A DNA stretch of 64,000 nt, from positions 186,001 through 250,000 of the forward strand of contig NZ_JARBAX010000001.1 in the NCBI RefSeq assembly GCF_028807635.1, read 5' to 3'. This document shows, piece after piece, positions 20,719-29,503 of this stretch (position 1 is its first letter; each line of letters opens with the position of its first letter). Origin of the DNA: Streptomyces spiramyceticus (GTDB lineage Bacteria; Actinomycetota; Actinomycetes; Streptomycetales; Streptomycetaceae). The position numbers and the translations under genes were made by a program. The notes under the pieces are model-generated. The model saw nothing but the letters and a program-made list of their open reading frames with translations. It was not told where the DNA came from and made no database searches.

Positions 20719-23700
20719 TCAAGAGTGAGACTTACGAGCGGCCCCCGGATCACGCGGCATTGCGGCAGACCGGCCGCGCCAAATCTGTTCGATACCGTTC
20801 AGTGCGTCGAGAAGTGCGGTGTCGTGCACAGCTCCCCTCACTGAGTCGACGTCACTGGGCCGCAGTCGCTTCAGCGCACCGGGTCCCAGCGACAACAGCA
20901 TCGGCTCGGCGTGCTCGGCGAGCCAGCCCTCCTGACCGAGTTCGCGGGCCAGCCGGAGCAGACCGATCACGGCCTCCGGTGAGCGCTCGGAGGCAGGAGC
21001 TGCCGCGAGGAGCGACAGCCCCTCGTCAAGTACTGCCCTGCCTGGGCCGTGCTCCGTCACCTGCCAGACGTGGGTGGAGTCGGCCACCCGAAGGATGTGC
21101 AGCAAGCGGTCCTGCGGGCTGGGGGCATCCTGAAAGAGCCCCGCATACCTGTGCAGATGGTCGACAAGCACGTTGAGGTGTCTTTCGAATTGCTTCCCCG
21201 AGAGATCTGTTCGCTCCATCTGCTTCTGTACATACGCATACAAAACAGGCCATACCTGTATCGGCGGCGGACCCGGATCGGTAGGCCATAGGCGGATCAG
21301 TTGCTGAAGTAGGGGTAGGACTACGTCTTCTGGAAGCAAGGCGGCGTCATGGGCAAGGTGCCGGGTGAGCACGTCCGCGACCAGCGAGCGGTCCTCGTCG
21401 GGCAGATTCTGCAGCACCGACAGGACATCGACATAGCGTCTGATCACGTCTTCCGGATTCCCCGTGTCCCGGCAGACCAGCGCCACCAGCGCATGCGCGG
21501 CTGAGAGTCCGTGCTGGTTCTCGTCAATGCAGTAGGTCCGCAGGGTGCTGGGGAGTTTCCGCAGGAGGGGGAACAGTGCGTGCAACAACTGCTGCACATC
21601 GGTGTCGCAGAGGAAGGAAAGGCGCCGCATCAGATCAGAGGCGTCCACGCCCTTTGAATCGTGATATGCAGTGGGCCCCAGCGAGTTCAGACGCAGGGTC
21701 CAGTACAGACCGTCTGCGGACGAAGAGGTACCGCGCATACTGATCCGCAGATCCCACACTCCGTCAAGGGCCGGGCCGATGGCCTGGTGCTCCAACGACA
21801 GTGTCCGGGTGAACGTCTCCCAGGAGGCTTCCCCGAACTGCGAACGCCACAGCTGCGCAGAGCGCCACCAGCGGTCGACCGGTGTGTCTGTGGCCAAGAA
21901 CTCCGAGGCGCATACGCCTTCTTCTGCAAGCACCGCGAGCAGCAGAAGATTCGCACTGTAGGTGGCGTCCGACTCGATCCGGTTCCGTTCGACGGGGCGG
22001 TACGACAACGGTGCGCGTTGCTTGCCGCCCTGGTAGGTTCGCTGGAACAGGTTGCGCAGCAGTGCAGACAGAGTTGCGCGCTGGCTTGCCGGGCTAAGAC
22101 CAGGCAGCTCTCCCACATTGCGTAGGACTTCGGCGCGGTCAGTCAGAGGGACAAAGGACAGCAGGGCGTACAGACATCCGTCGTCGACCTGCCCCAGTCC
22201 TTTCTGTTCCCCATCGGCGACGGCACGCCGCAGTTCGTTGCCGATCACCCGGGCCACCAGATACTCGCCGAAAGTAGCGTGCAGGAATTCGTACGACCTG
22301 ATCTCCTCGGCCGCGACCACAGCCTGAGCTTCGTGCACGAAGAAGAACCGGCCGAACAGCAGCGTGGAGCTGTCCTCGCCGAGCAGCGCCGCGAGGTCTG
22401 TGTCCGCCTCGGACGCCGTGATGCTCTGCCTGCGGCGGTTGAACATGCCGATCGCGATCACACCAAGGCGTCCGAGTTCCCTTTCGATGGCTTCCGCCTC
22501 GGCCGTCGGAGGCAGCAAGCCTTGGTGCTTGACGACTTGGCGGCGTACGAACTCCACGAGAAGCCGCTCATACAGGTCAACGCGATGGATGCCCTGTCTG
22601 CCAAGGCGCCGCAGCGGATTGTCGACGGCGTCGTACAGCGCCAGCATCAACAGCAACAGAGGTTGACTCGCCAGGTCGCGGTGCGGGCGAACCACGTCCC
22701 AGCTCAGCGGTTCGAGGCCGTGAGAGGCGAAGTAGCGCCGATTCGTAGCCTCCCAGACCTCCAGCCAGCAGGCGATCCGTGTATCGTCAAACGGCTCCAG
22801 GCGAATCACGGTGCTGGCTGTCGGGGTGAGGGCTTGGTCGGCGACCACCGTACGGCTCGTCACTACGAAGACGACAGGGCGCCCCAACTCGCTTTCCCGT
22901 TGCTGAAGTTGTTCCACATTTTTGAGGTATCGCCACTGTTGGCTCATGTCGAGCTGGCCCGCGCCCGCCTGAAGTAGTTCGTCAAATCCGTCCAGCAATA
23001 CGACCCGGACGGCATCAGACGACGATCCCGCAGTGTCCGGCCATGTCGTGCGGCGTCCGGTCGAGCGGAACAGCGCCTCCTCGAGTTGCTCCTGAAGCTC
23101 CAGGTCTGCCGGGATGTGACGCAGTTCGACATGGAGACAGAAGAAGTCGGCCTCCGGCAGTCGGGCGGCGATCAACCTGGTGAGCAGAGACTTTCCAGAG
23201 CCGGGGTGGCCGAGCACTAGAAGAGGCGCCTGCGTGGCCTGGTGAGTGAGCAAATGTGCGGCGAGAAACCCCGCAATGTCCTCCCTGAGGGGCTGACGCT
23301 GCCACCAGTCGTCGGCGGCTAGCCGCCAGCCGACCGGGTGCTCGGCCACTCGGAAGGCCGGGTTCACATAACCCGCATGGAGGGAGGGGATAGCAGGGCC
23401 TGAACCCTCGGCGGAGGCGATCGGCGTCCGCATTCGCTCACGCTGCTGTGCGCTGGCCGGACCTGCATCCGCGAACTCTCCTAATAACAGGCCGAGTTCC
23501 ACGAGACCGACTCGGTCGGGGGTGATCTGCTGCCGACGGTCCTCCTGGTCCGGATCGTACGTCTCACACGTGAGGCGCAGCTCTGGACAGTCCCAGGTGA
23601 TCGGGGCGAGCAAACGTTCGTAGCGCCGCTGTGCCAGCTGTGCGAGTTGCTCCGGCGGATACCCGAAGGAGTTGCCAAGACTGTGTACGGTCTCGGCCAC

Positions 23701-24444
23701 GGACGCGTAGGCGGCGGATATCTCCTCACGGAGTTCCACGGTGTCCCGGACCCGGACCGAACCGAGCACGACGCGCCCGAGTTCTTCGAGGACCTGCGTG
23801 GTGATGTCGCCGGTCCCGTCCCCGACTTCGGGACCTCGTACGGTTCCGGACCGTGCAACGGCGTCGCAGAAGGCAGTAACCAGGAGGACTACGTCCGCCG
23901 CGCACAGTAGGGCTGTCCTCGTGGTACCTCGGACGGCACGGACCCGAGCCCCGAACCCGTCGAACAGCCCCCGCAGGTCGACGGCCGCTCCACCGATGAG
24001 CTTCAGTGGTTTGAGCAGCTCCTCGGCGAGATCATCGAAGCCGTGCCGACCGCCGACGAGGGTATCAACTGCGTCTGCGAAATCGAAGGTGATGCTCTCC
24101 ACCCGAGGCTGCAGCGGTGCTGCCACCCTTTTGGTCCGCCGCGCCTGACGCTGCCCCTCCGCAGTGCCTTCAAGCTCGGCGAGGCGGGCGCGCCACCACG
24201 CCGGATCCAAGGACAGGCCCGGCGGCGGATGCGCGCCCACGCGGGTCCGGCACTGATCCACGATCAGCAGGATGTCGTCCAGCGGCGGCGGTGTAGAACG
24301 CCGCCCGTTGAGGAGTTCGGAGACCGCCGCGTCACTGCGGTGAAGCGCCCGGGCGAGTTCGGTCTGCGGGACGCCACAACCGCGTACGAGGCGGCGGACC
24401 ACAGCACAGAAGTCCGCCACGGCACCCGACGATTCCCCTGCCAA
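20719..24444 (-). CDS. STAND/NACHT (NLR-like) ATPase with N-terminal helix-turn-helix
   Basis: The protein has about 1241 residues. A Cro-type helix-turn-helix lies near 27-47 (TELARALHRSDAAVSELLNG). A helical domain follows, then a NACHT-type NTPase: Walker A GHPGSGKSLL near 411, Walker B VVLLDGFDELL near 483 and sensor FVVTSR near 520. A long helical repeat region fills residues 700-1230. Such proteins are sensors in signalling or phage defence; the ligand is unknown. TTG 24444 is preferred because AGGGGGG precedes it; the frame is open to GTG 24507. Codons 320-321 are both TTA (23,482-23,487). Codon choice looks less GC-rich than in the flanking genes, which suggests transfer. Confidence 0.85.
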   Translation of the reverse strand: MAGESSGAVADFCAVVRRLVRGCGVPQTELARALHRSDAAVSELLNGRRSTPPPLDDILLIVDQCRTRVGAHPPPGLSLDPAWWRARLAELEGTAEGQRQARRTKRVAAPLQPRVESITFDFADAVDTLVGGRHGFDDLAEELLKPLKLIGGAAVDLRGLFDGFGARVRAVRGTTRTALLCAADVVLLVTAFCDAVARSGTVRGPEVGDGTGDITTQVLEELGRVVLGSVRVRDTVELREEISAAYASVAETVHSLGNSFGYPPEQLAQLAQRRYERLLAPITWDCPELRLTCETYDPDQEDRRQQITPDRVGLVELGLLLGEFADAGPASAQQRERMRTPIASAEGSGPAIPSLHAGYVNPAFRVAEHPVGWRLAADDWWQRQPLREDIAGFLAAHLLTHQATQAPLLVLGHPGSGKSLLTRLIAARLPEADFFCLHVELRHIPADLELQEQLEEALFRSTGRRTTWPDTAGSSSDAVRVVLLDGFDELLQAGAGQLDMSQQWRYLKNVEQLQQRESELGRPVVFVVTSRTVVADQALTPTASTVIRLEPFDDTRIACWLEVWEATNRRYFASHGLEPLSWDVVRPHRDLASQPLLLLMLALYDAVDNPLRRLGRQGIHRVDLYERLLVEFVRRQVVKHQGLLPPTAEAEAIERELGRLGVIAIGMFNRRRQSITASEADTDLAALLGEDSSTLLFGRFFFVHEAQAVVAAEEIRSYEFLHATFGEYLVARVIGNELRRAVADGEQKGLGQVDDGCLYALLSFVPLTDRAEVLRNVGELPGLSPASQRATLSALLRNLFQRTYQGGKQRAPLSYRPVERNRIESDATYSANLLLLAVLAEEGVCASEFLATDTPVDRWWRSAQLWRSQFGEASWETFTRTLSLEHQAIGPALDGVWDLRISMRGTSSSADGLYWTLRLNSLGPTAYHDSKGVDASDLMRRLSFLCDTDVQQLLHALFPLLRKLPSTLRTYCIDENQHGLSAAHALVALVCRDTGNPEDVIRRYVDVLSVLQNLPDEDRSLVADVLTRHLAHDAALLPEDVVLPLLQQLIRLWPTDPGPPPIQVWPVLYAYVQKQMERTDLSGKQFERHLNVLVDHLHRYAGLFQDAPSPQDRLLHILRVADSTHVWQVTEHGPGRAVLDEGLSLLAAAPASERSPEAVIGLLRLARELGQEGWLAEHAEPMLLSLGPGALKRLRPSDVDSVRGAVHDTALLDALNGIEQIWRGRSAAMPRDPGAARKSHS

Positions 24445-24616
24445 GGATCCCCCCTGGTTTCGCTCAGTTTCGGACCTACGCCCAGCAGCGTACGGCGCGA
24501 CCTGCACCGGTGGCCGTGAACTTCAGTCTTCTTCTGCAGTACGCCGCCTGGGATTGCCTGTACCGCAGACTCAAGCCACCGGCCGCCCCAGCGACCGCTC
24601 GACGAAGGGGGAATCG

Positions 24617-24781
24617 ATGTCCTGGCTGACGACCGACCCAGTAGCCCTGTGGCTCGCACTGATGTTCTTCGCGTTCTTCGCAGGGGTGATACTCCCCGCA
24701 GTCTGGTCCTCGCGCCCGACTCGTCGGCAGGCGGCGGCAGCGGTCCTCGCCCAGCTCCTGACGGTTCTGCGGCGTCGCTGA
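24617..24781 (+). CDS. Small single-span membrane protein
   Basis: This 54-residue protein has one strong membrane helix (residues about 8-30, rich in Leu, Ala and Phe) and a basic C-terminal end. ATG 24617 follows GAAGGGGG. It is divergent from the NACHT gene with about 170 bases between starts. Function unknown; a role as partner or membrane effector of the NACHT protein is only a guess from position. Confidence 0.6.
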   Translation: MSWLTTDPVALWLALMFFAFFAGVILPAVWSSRPTRRQAAAAVLAQLLTVLRRR

Positions 24782-24821
24782 CGACAACGGAGCGGACCCA
24801 CCTCACGCGTGGTTTCGTACA

Positions 24822-24845
24822 CACCAGGGGCCTTCGACCCTGGTG
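24822..24845. terminator. Hairpin between the small membrane gene and yjbQ
   Basis: An eight-base stem CACCAGGG / CCCTGGTG with an 8-base loop lies 40 bases after the small membrane gene and 37 bases past the end of convergent yjbQ. Confidence 0.5.
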
Positions 24846-24882
24846 CGGTCCTGCTCTATTGGAGGTGCAGGGTCCCAGCAAA

Positions 24883-25305
24883 CTAGCCGAGAAAGCTCAG
24901 GCGGATCTGACGGCTGGGGTTATCCCTATTGGTGTCGACGAGGCAGACGGACTGCCATGTGCCCAGTTCCAGCCGGCCGCCGACCACCGGCAGCGTCGCG
25001 TGCGGTGGTACGAGCGCGGGCAGTACGTGGTCCCTGCCGTGGCCGGGGCTGCCGTGGCGGTGTTGCCAGCGGTCGTCGGCGGGCAGCAGGGTGTGGAGCG
25101 TCGCCAGCAGGTCGTTGTCGCTGCCCGCCCCGGTTTCCAGGACCGCGATACCGGCCGTCGCGTGCGGTACGAAGACGTTGAGCAGGCCGTCCCTGCCCCG
25201 CGCCGCCTGCTGAAGGAATTCCTCGCAGTCCCGCGTCAGGTCGGTCACGGTCTCCTTCGAGCCGGTCACGACGCGCAGGATGCGGGTGGTGAAGACATCG
25301 GACAT
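24883..25305 (-). CDS. yjbQ: YjbQ-family (UPF0047) protein
   Basis: This 140-residue protein has the family core: FVPHATAGIAVLE near 46-58 with the conserved His and Thr, the HGSPGHGRDHVLPAL block near 84-98 and a GTWQSVCLVD strand near the end. Members have weak thiamine-phosphate-synthase-like activity; the true role is unsettled. The frame is open well upstream, but ATG 25305 gives the standard family length. Confidence 0.9.
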   Translation of the reverse strand: MSDVFTTRILRVVTGSKETVTDLTRDCEEFLQQAARGRDGLLNVFVPHATAGIAVLETGAGSDNDLLATLHTLLPADDRWQHRHGSPGHGRDHVLPALVPPHATLPVVGGRLELGTWQSVCLVDTNRDNPSRQIRLSFLG

Positions 25306-25425
25306 GCTCCCCATCCTGACGCATCCGCGCCCGGTGGGCGCTGTCGATGGACGCTGCTGATGGGCGCTGTCGATGTGCGCTGTCGGTACGGGAAGATCCA
25401 CGACCTCCGCCCTGTTAGTAGAAAT

Positions 25426-26574
25426 GTGAACAACATCGAGGTGCGGGACGTGGACGTTGTCGTCATCGGCGCTGGGCAGGCGGGGCTGTCGAGCGCCTAC
25501 CATCTGCGGCGCGCGGGCCTGGAGCCCGGCCGGGACTTCGTGGTGCTCGATCATGCGCCGCACGCGGGTGGCGCATGGCAGTTCCGGTGGCCCACGCTGA
25601 CGTACGGCAAGGTCCACGGGATGCACGCCCTGCCTGGCATGGAGCTGACCGGCGCCGACTCCGGCCGCCCTTCGGCCGAGGTCATCGGGGAGTACTTCGA
25701 GACGTACGAGCGGACCTTCGGGCTGCGCGTTCACCGGCCGGTGGATGTGTGGGCGGTACGCGAGGCAGAGAGCGACGACCGCGAGGGCGACGGCGACGGC
25801 GGACGGCTGCGTGTCGAGACGTCGGAGGGTGTGTGGTCCGCCCGCGCTCTGATCAACGCGACAGGCACCTGGGACCGGCCCTTCTGGCCCCGCTACCCGG
25901 GCCAGGACACCTTCCACGGGCGGCAGTTGCACACGGCGGATTACCCCGGGCCGCAGGAATTCACCGGTCAGCGGGTGGTCGTCGTGGGCGGCGGGACCTC
26001 CGGCGTACAGCATCTAATGGAAATAGCCGAAGTCGCCGCGGAGACCACATGGGTGACGCGGCGGCCGCCGGTCTTCCGCGAGGGGCCGTTCGGCGAGGAC
26101 CAGGGGCGAGCGGCGGTCGCCATGGTCGACGAGCGGGTACGGCGCGGGCTGCCGCCGCAGAGCGTGGTGTCGGTGACCGGGCTTCCGTTGACCGAGGCGG
26201 TCGCGCGGGCGCGTGAGGACGGGGTGCTGGACCGGCTGCCGATGTTCGACCGGATTACGCCGGACGGTGTGGCCTGGGACGACGGCCGGACGGTCGAGGC
26301 CGATGTCATCCTGTGGGCGACCGGCTTCCGTGCCGTGATCGGCCACCTGGCACCGCTCAGGCTGCGCGAGCCGGGCGGCGGTATCCGCGTCGAGGGCACG
26401 CGCGCGGCGCGGGACGAGCGGGTGCATCTGGTGGGTTACGGGCCTTCGGCCAGCACCATCGGGGCCAACCGGGCGGGGCGGGCGGCGGTGCGCGGGATCA
26501 TGCGGCTGCTGGAGCGCCGGCCGGAACCGGTGAAGGCGATGGCGGGAGCCAGGGCGGACGCGTCCCGCGTCTGA
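25426..26574 (+). CDS. Flavin-containing monooxygenase-like oxidoreductase
   Basis: This protein of about 382 residues has an FAD motif VVIGAGQAGLSSAYHL at the N-terminus, a second Rossmann motif VVVGGGTSG near 185 for NADPH, and an ATGF motif (LWATGFRAV) near 300, the layout of YUCCA/FMO-like and Baeyer-Villiger-related enzymes. The substrate cannot be told. GTG 25426 is used; GTG 25441 is an alternative. A long in-frame extension upstream is non-coding, since it runs through yjbQ. Confidence 0.88.
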   Translation: MNNIEVRDVDVVVIGAGQAGLSSAYHLRRAGLEPGRDFVVLDHAPHAGGAWQFRWPTLTYGKVHGMHALPGMELTGADSGRPSAEVIGEYFETYERTFGLRVHRPVDVWAVREAESDDREGDGDGGRLRVETSEGVWSARALINATGTWDRPFWPRYPGQDTFHGRQLHTADYPGPQEFTGQRVVVVGGGTSGVQHLMEIAEVAAETTWVTRRPPVFREGPFGEDQGRAAVAMVDERVRRGLPPQSVVSVTGLPLTEAVARAREDGVLDRLPMFDRITPDGVAWDDGRTVEADVILWATGFRAVIGHLAPLRLREPGGGIRVEGTRAARDERVHLVGYGPSASTIGANRAGRAAVRGIMRLLERRPEPVKAMAGARADASRV

Positions 26575-26580
26575 GGCAGG

Positions 26581-26982
26581 TCAACCGCCGCTCTTGCTCG
26601 CACTCCTGCGATTCGCGTTGAATTCCTTTACGTTCTTCTGCTGTTCGGCGTAGCTGGCGGTGAAGCGGGTGTCCCCCGGCGCGACAGTGACGAAGTAGAG
26701 CCAGTTCCCCGGGGGCGGGTTGAGCGTCGCCTCCATCGCCTGCCGGCCGGGGTTGCCGATCGGGGTGGGCGGCAGGCCGGTCTCCTTGTAGGTGTTGTAC
26801 GGGTTTTTGATCTTTGTGTCCGCGTGGGTGGTGTCGAGGGTCGAGCGGTTCAGCGCGTAGTTGAGCGTCGAGTCCATTTGCAGCGGCATGCCCCGCGCCA
26901 GCCGGTTGCTTATGACGCGCGCGACCTTCCCCATGTCCTCGGGGGTGTCGGCCTCGGCCTGCACGATGCTCGCGATGGTCAC
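26581..26982 (-). pseudogene. C-terminal piece of an MltG (YceG-like) lytic transglycosylase
   Basis: The 133 codons begin abruptly at IASIVQAEA, the strand holding the catalytic Glu of MltG, and continue with VISNRLARGMPLQMDSTLNY and the GLPPTPIGNPG block. Full MltG proteins have a membrane anchor and about 150-250 further residues upstream. Here they are absent and the gene abuts the ABC exporter stop after 13 bases. It looks like a truncated remnant, though a stand-alone catalytic fragment cannot be ruled out. Confidence 0.65.
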
Positions 26983-26995
26983 CGGGGATCCGGGG

Positions 26996-28807
26996 TCAGG
27001 TCGCGGCGGGCGCCAGCCGTGCGTCTCTGCGCACCAGTGCGGCGTACCGCCCGCCCTGCTCCAGGAGCTGCTCGTGCGTGCCCCGCTCGGCGGTCGTCCC
27101 GCTGTCGAGGACGACGATCTGGTCGGCGTCCCTGACGGTGGAGAGGCGGTGCGCGATGGTGATGGTCGTGCGTCCCTCGGAGAGCGCGTCGATGGCCTGC
27201 TGCACGGCGTGTTCCGTACGGGTGTCGAGGGCGCTCGTCGCCTCGTCGAGGATGAGGACGGGCGGGTCGCGCAGGATGGTGCGGGCGATCGCGAGGCGCT
27301 GCTTCTCGCCGCCGGAGAAGCGGTAGCCGCGCTCGCCGACCAGGGTTTCGTACCCGTCGGGCAGTGAGGCGATGTGGTCGTGGATCTGCGCCGCCTCGGC
27401 CGCCGCCCGGAGCTCGTCGTCGGTCGCGTCCGGCTTGGCGAAGCGCAGGTTTTCGGCGACGGAGGCGTGGAAGAGGTACGTCTCCTGGGAAACCACGCCG
27501 ACGGCGCGGGCCAGGGTGCCGAAGTCCAGGTCGCGCACGTCGACGCCGTCGATGGTGACGCCGCCGCCCGTCACGTCGTACAGCCTGGGCACCAGGTAGC
27601 TGAGCGTGCTCTTGCCGGACCCGGTGGGTCCGACGACGGCCAGGCTGCCGCCCGCGGGGACCGTGACGTCGATGCCGCTGAGCGTGGGCCCGCTCTTCTC
27701 GTCGTACGCGAAGTGGACGTTGTCGAAGCGCACTTCGCCTCGGATCTTCTCCAGCCGGACGGGCTTCTCGGGCTCCGTGATGTCCACCGGCAGATCGAGG
27801 TACTCGAAGATCCGGTGGAAGAGGGCGAGGGAGGTCTGCATCTGCACGCCGGTCGACAGGAGGCTCACGGCGGGCCGGAAGAGGCCCTGCTGGAGCGATA
27901 CGAAGGCGACGAGCGTGCCGAGGGAGACAGCGGCGCCGCCGGTCTGCATGGCCAGGCCCGCGGCCCAGTAGATGACGGCGGGCATCGCGGCCATGACGAT
28001 GCCGATGGTGGACATCCGCCACCGCCCCGCCATGTTGGAGCGCACTTCGAGGTCGACGAGCCGCTCGGACTCGTCGGCGAAGGACTTGGTGAGCGAGTCG
28101 GCGCGGCCCATCGTGCGGCCGAGCAGGATGCCGCTGACGGACAGGGATTCGGTGACGGTGGCGGCCATCGACGCCATCTGTTTCTGCCGCTGCGTGGTGA
28201 TCTTCTTGCGCTCGCGGCCGACGCGGCGGCTGATCCAGACGAAGACCGGCAGCAGGAGCAGCGAGACGACGGTCAGCCGCCAGTCGAGCGCCAGCATGGC
28301 GACGACCGTGGCCACGACCGAGGTCAGGTTGGAGACCAGCGAGGTCGCGGTGGACGTCACCGTCGCCTGCATGCCGCCGATGTCATTGGCGATGCGGGAC
28401 TGGACCTCGCCGGTGCGGGTCTTGGTGAAGAAGGCGAGCGGCATGCGCTGGAGCTGGGCGTAGACGGCGGTGCGCAGGTCGTGCATGACGCGCTGGCCGA
28501 CCGTCGTGGAGATCAGGGTCTGGAGTACGCCGAAGACACTCGTCACCACGGCGGTGAGGATCATGCCGAGGGCGAGCAGGCTCAGCAGCCCGGTGCGGCC
28601 CTGCGGGATCGCGGTGTCCAGGATCTCGCGGAGCAGGAACGGTGAGGCCACGGAGACGAGGGACGAGGCCGCGACAAGCAGGCCGACGAGGGCCAAGCGG
28701 CCCCGGTACGGCCGGAAGAGCCGGAGGATGCGACGCACCTGCGCGGGCTCCTCGGGCTGTGCGGAGTCACGCGGTGGGGGCGTCCAGGAAGATCGATCGG
28801 GATGCAT
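26996..28807 (-). CDS. ABC multidrug-type exporter, single-chain half-transporter
   Basis: This 603-residue protein has a six-helix membrane domain (about 40-330), then Walker A GPTGSGKSTLSYL near 398, signature FSGGEKQRLAIARTIL near 500 and Walker B VLILDEATSALD near 523. ATG 28807 has GAAGGAG upstream. It is divergent from a marR gene over a palindrome, so it is probably repressed by that MarR protein and induced by its ligand. Confidence 0.92.
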   Translation of the reverse strand: MHPDRSSWTPPPRDSAQPEEPAQVRRILRLFRPYRGRLALVGLLVAASSLVSVASPFLLREILDTAIPQGRTGLLSLLALGMILTAVVTSVFGVLQTLISTTVGQRVMHDLRTAVYAQLQRMPLAFFTKTRTGEVQSRIANDIGGMQATVTSTATSLVSNLTSVVATVVAMLALDWRLTVVSLLLLPVFVWISRRVGRERKKITTQRQKQMASMAATVTESLSVSGILLGRTMGRADSLTKSFADESERLVDLEVRSNMAGRWRMSTIGIVMAAMPAVIYWAAGLAMQTGGAAVSLGTLVAFVSLQQGLFRPAVSLLSTGVQMQTSLALFHRIFEYLDLPVDITEPEKPVRLEKIRGEVRFDNVHFAYDEKSGPTLSGIDVTVPAGGSLAVVGPTGSGKSTLSYLVPRLYDVTGGGVTIDGVDVRDLDFGTLARAVGVVSQETYLFHASVAENLRFAKPDATDDELRAAAEAAQIHDHIASLPDGYETLVGERGYRFSGGEKQRLAIARTILRDPPVLILDEATSALDTRTEHAVQQAIDALSEGRTTITIAHRLSTVRDADQIVVLDSGTTAERGTHEQLLEQGGRYAALVRRDARLAPAAT

Positions 28808-28872
28808 GGGCTCCTTCGCCGGGGATGAGTTCGCCAGAGGTGAGATAACGCGGACATTTTGAGAGCGTAGCT

Positions 28873-28895
28873 CATTGTTACCTATACTCACAATG
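28873..28895. promoter_or_regulatory. Candidate MarR operator overlapping a promoter
   Basis: CATTGT-N11-ACAATG inverted repeat in the 114-base divergent region between the ABC gene and marR, enclosing a TATACT that could be a -10 element. It is a typical place for MarR autoregulation. Confidence 0.6.
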
Positions 28896-28921
28896 CACAA
28901 AGTCCTGTTATCGTTCCCGGT

Positions 28922-29377
28922 ATGAGCAACTCCGACGCCGACGGCCTGCTGGCCGAGCAGCTGCTGCGACTGACGCGCAGACTCCACCGGATCCAGCGGC
29001 AGCAGATGGAGCCGATCGGCATCACCCCGGCGCAGTCCCGACTGCTGCGCACGGTCTCGCACTTCTGCCAGAACCACGAGCAGCCGCCGCGCATGGCCGA
29101 TCTGGCCCAGCGCCTCGACGTGGTCCCGCGCGCCGTGACCACGCTCGTCGACGGTCTGGAAGCGAGCGACCGGGTGCGCCGCGTGCCCGATCCCACCAAC
29201 CGCCGGGTGATCAGGATCGAGCTCACCGACACCGGCCGCGCCACTCTGAGGTCGCTGCGCAACGCTCGCCGGGACGCCGCGGAGGACATCCTGGCTCCCC
29301 TGACCGCCGAGCAGCGCGAGGTGCTCGGCGGCCTGCTGTCCGCTCTCGTCGACGGGATGCCGGAGCGCCGCTGCTGA
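28922..29377 (+). CDS. MarR-family regulator
   Basis: This 151-residue protein has a winged helix-turn-helix (PRMADLAQRLDVVPRAVTTLV near 56-76), the wing segment DPTNRRVIRIELTDTGR near 92 and C-terminal dimerisation helices. It is probably the repressor of the divergent ABC exporter and of itself. Confidence 0.92.
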   Translation: MSNSDADGLLAEQLLRLTRRLHRIQRQQMEPIGITPAQSRLLRTVSHFCQNHEQPPRMADLAQRLDVVPRAVTTLVDGLEASDRVRRVPDPTNRRVIRIELTDTGRATLRSLRNARRDAAEDILAPLTAEQREVLGGLLSALVDGMPERRC

Positions 29378-29503
29378 GGACGGCGGCGCGGGCGCAGAAG
29401 AGTCCATGGGCCCGAAACAAGAGTCCAAGCGGCCCTCTTGCGCATCATCAGTCTCAAATACCAAGGTCCATGCGGAAGTTCATACGCTCTCTCTGGAGGC
29501 TCG

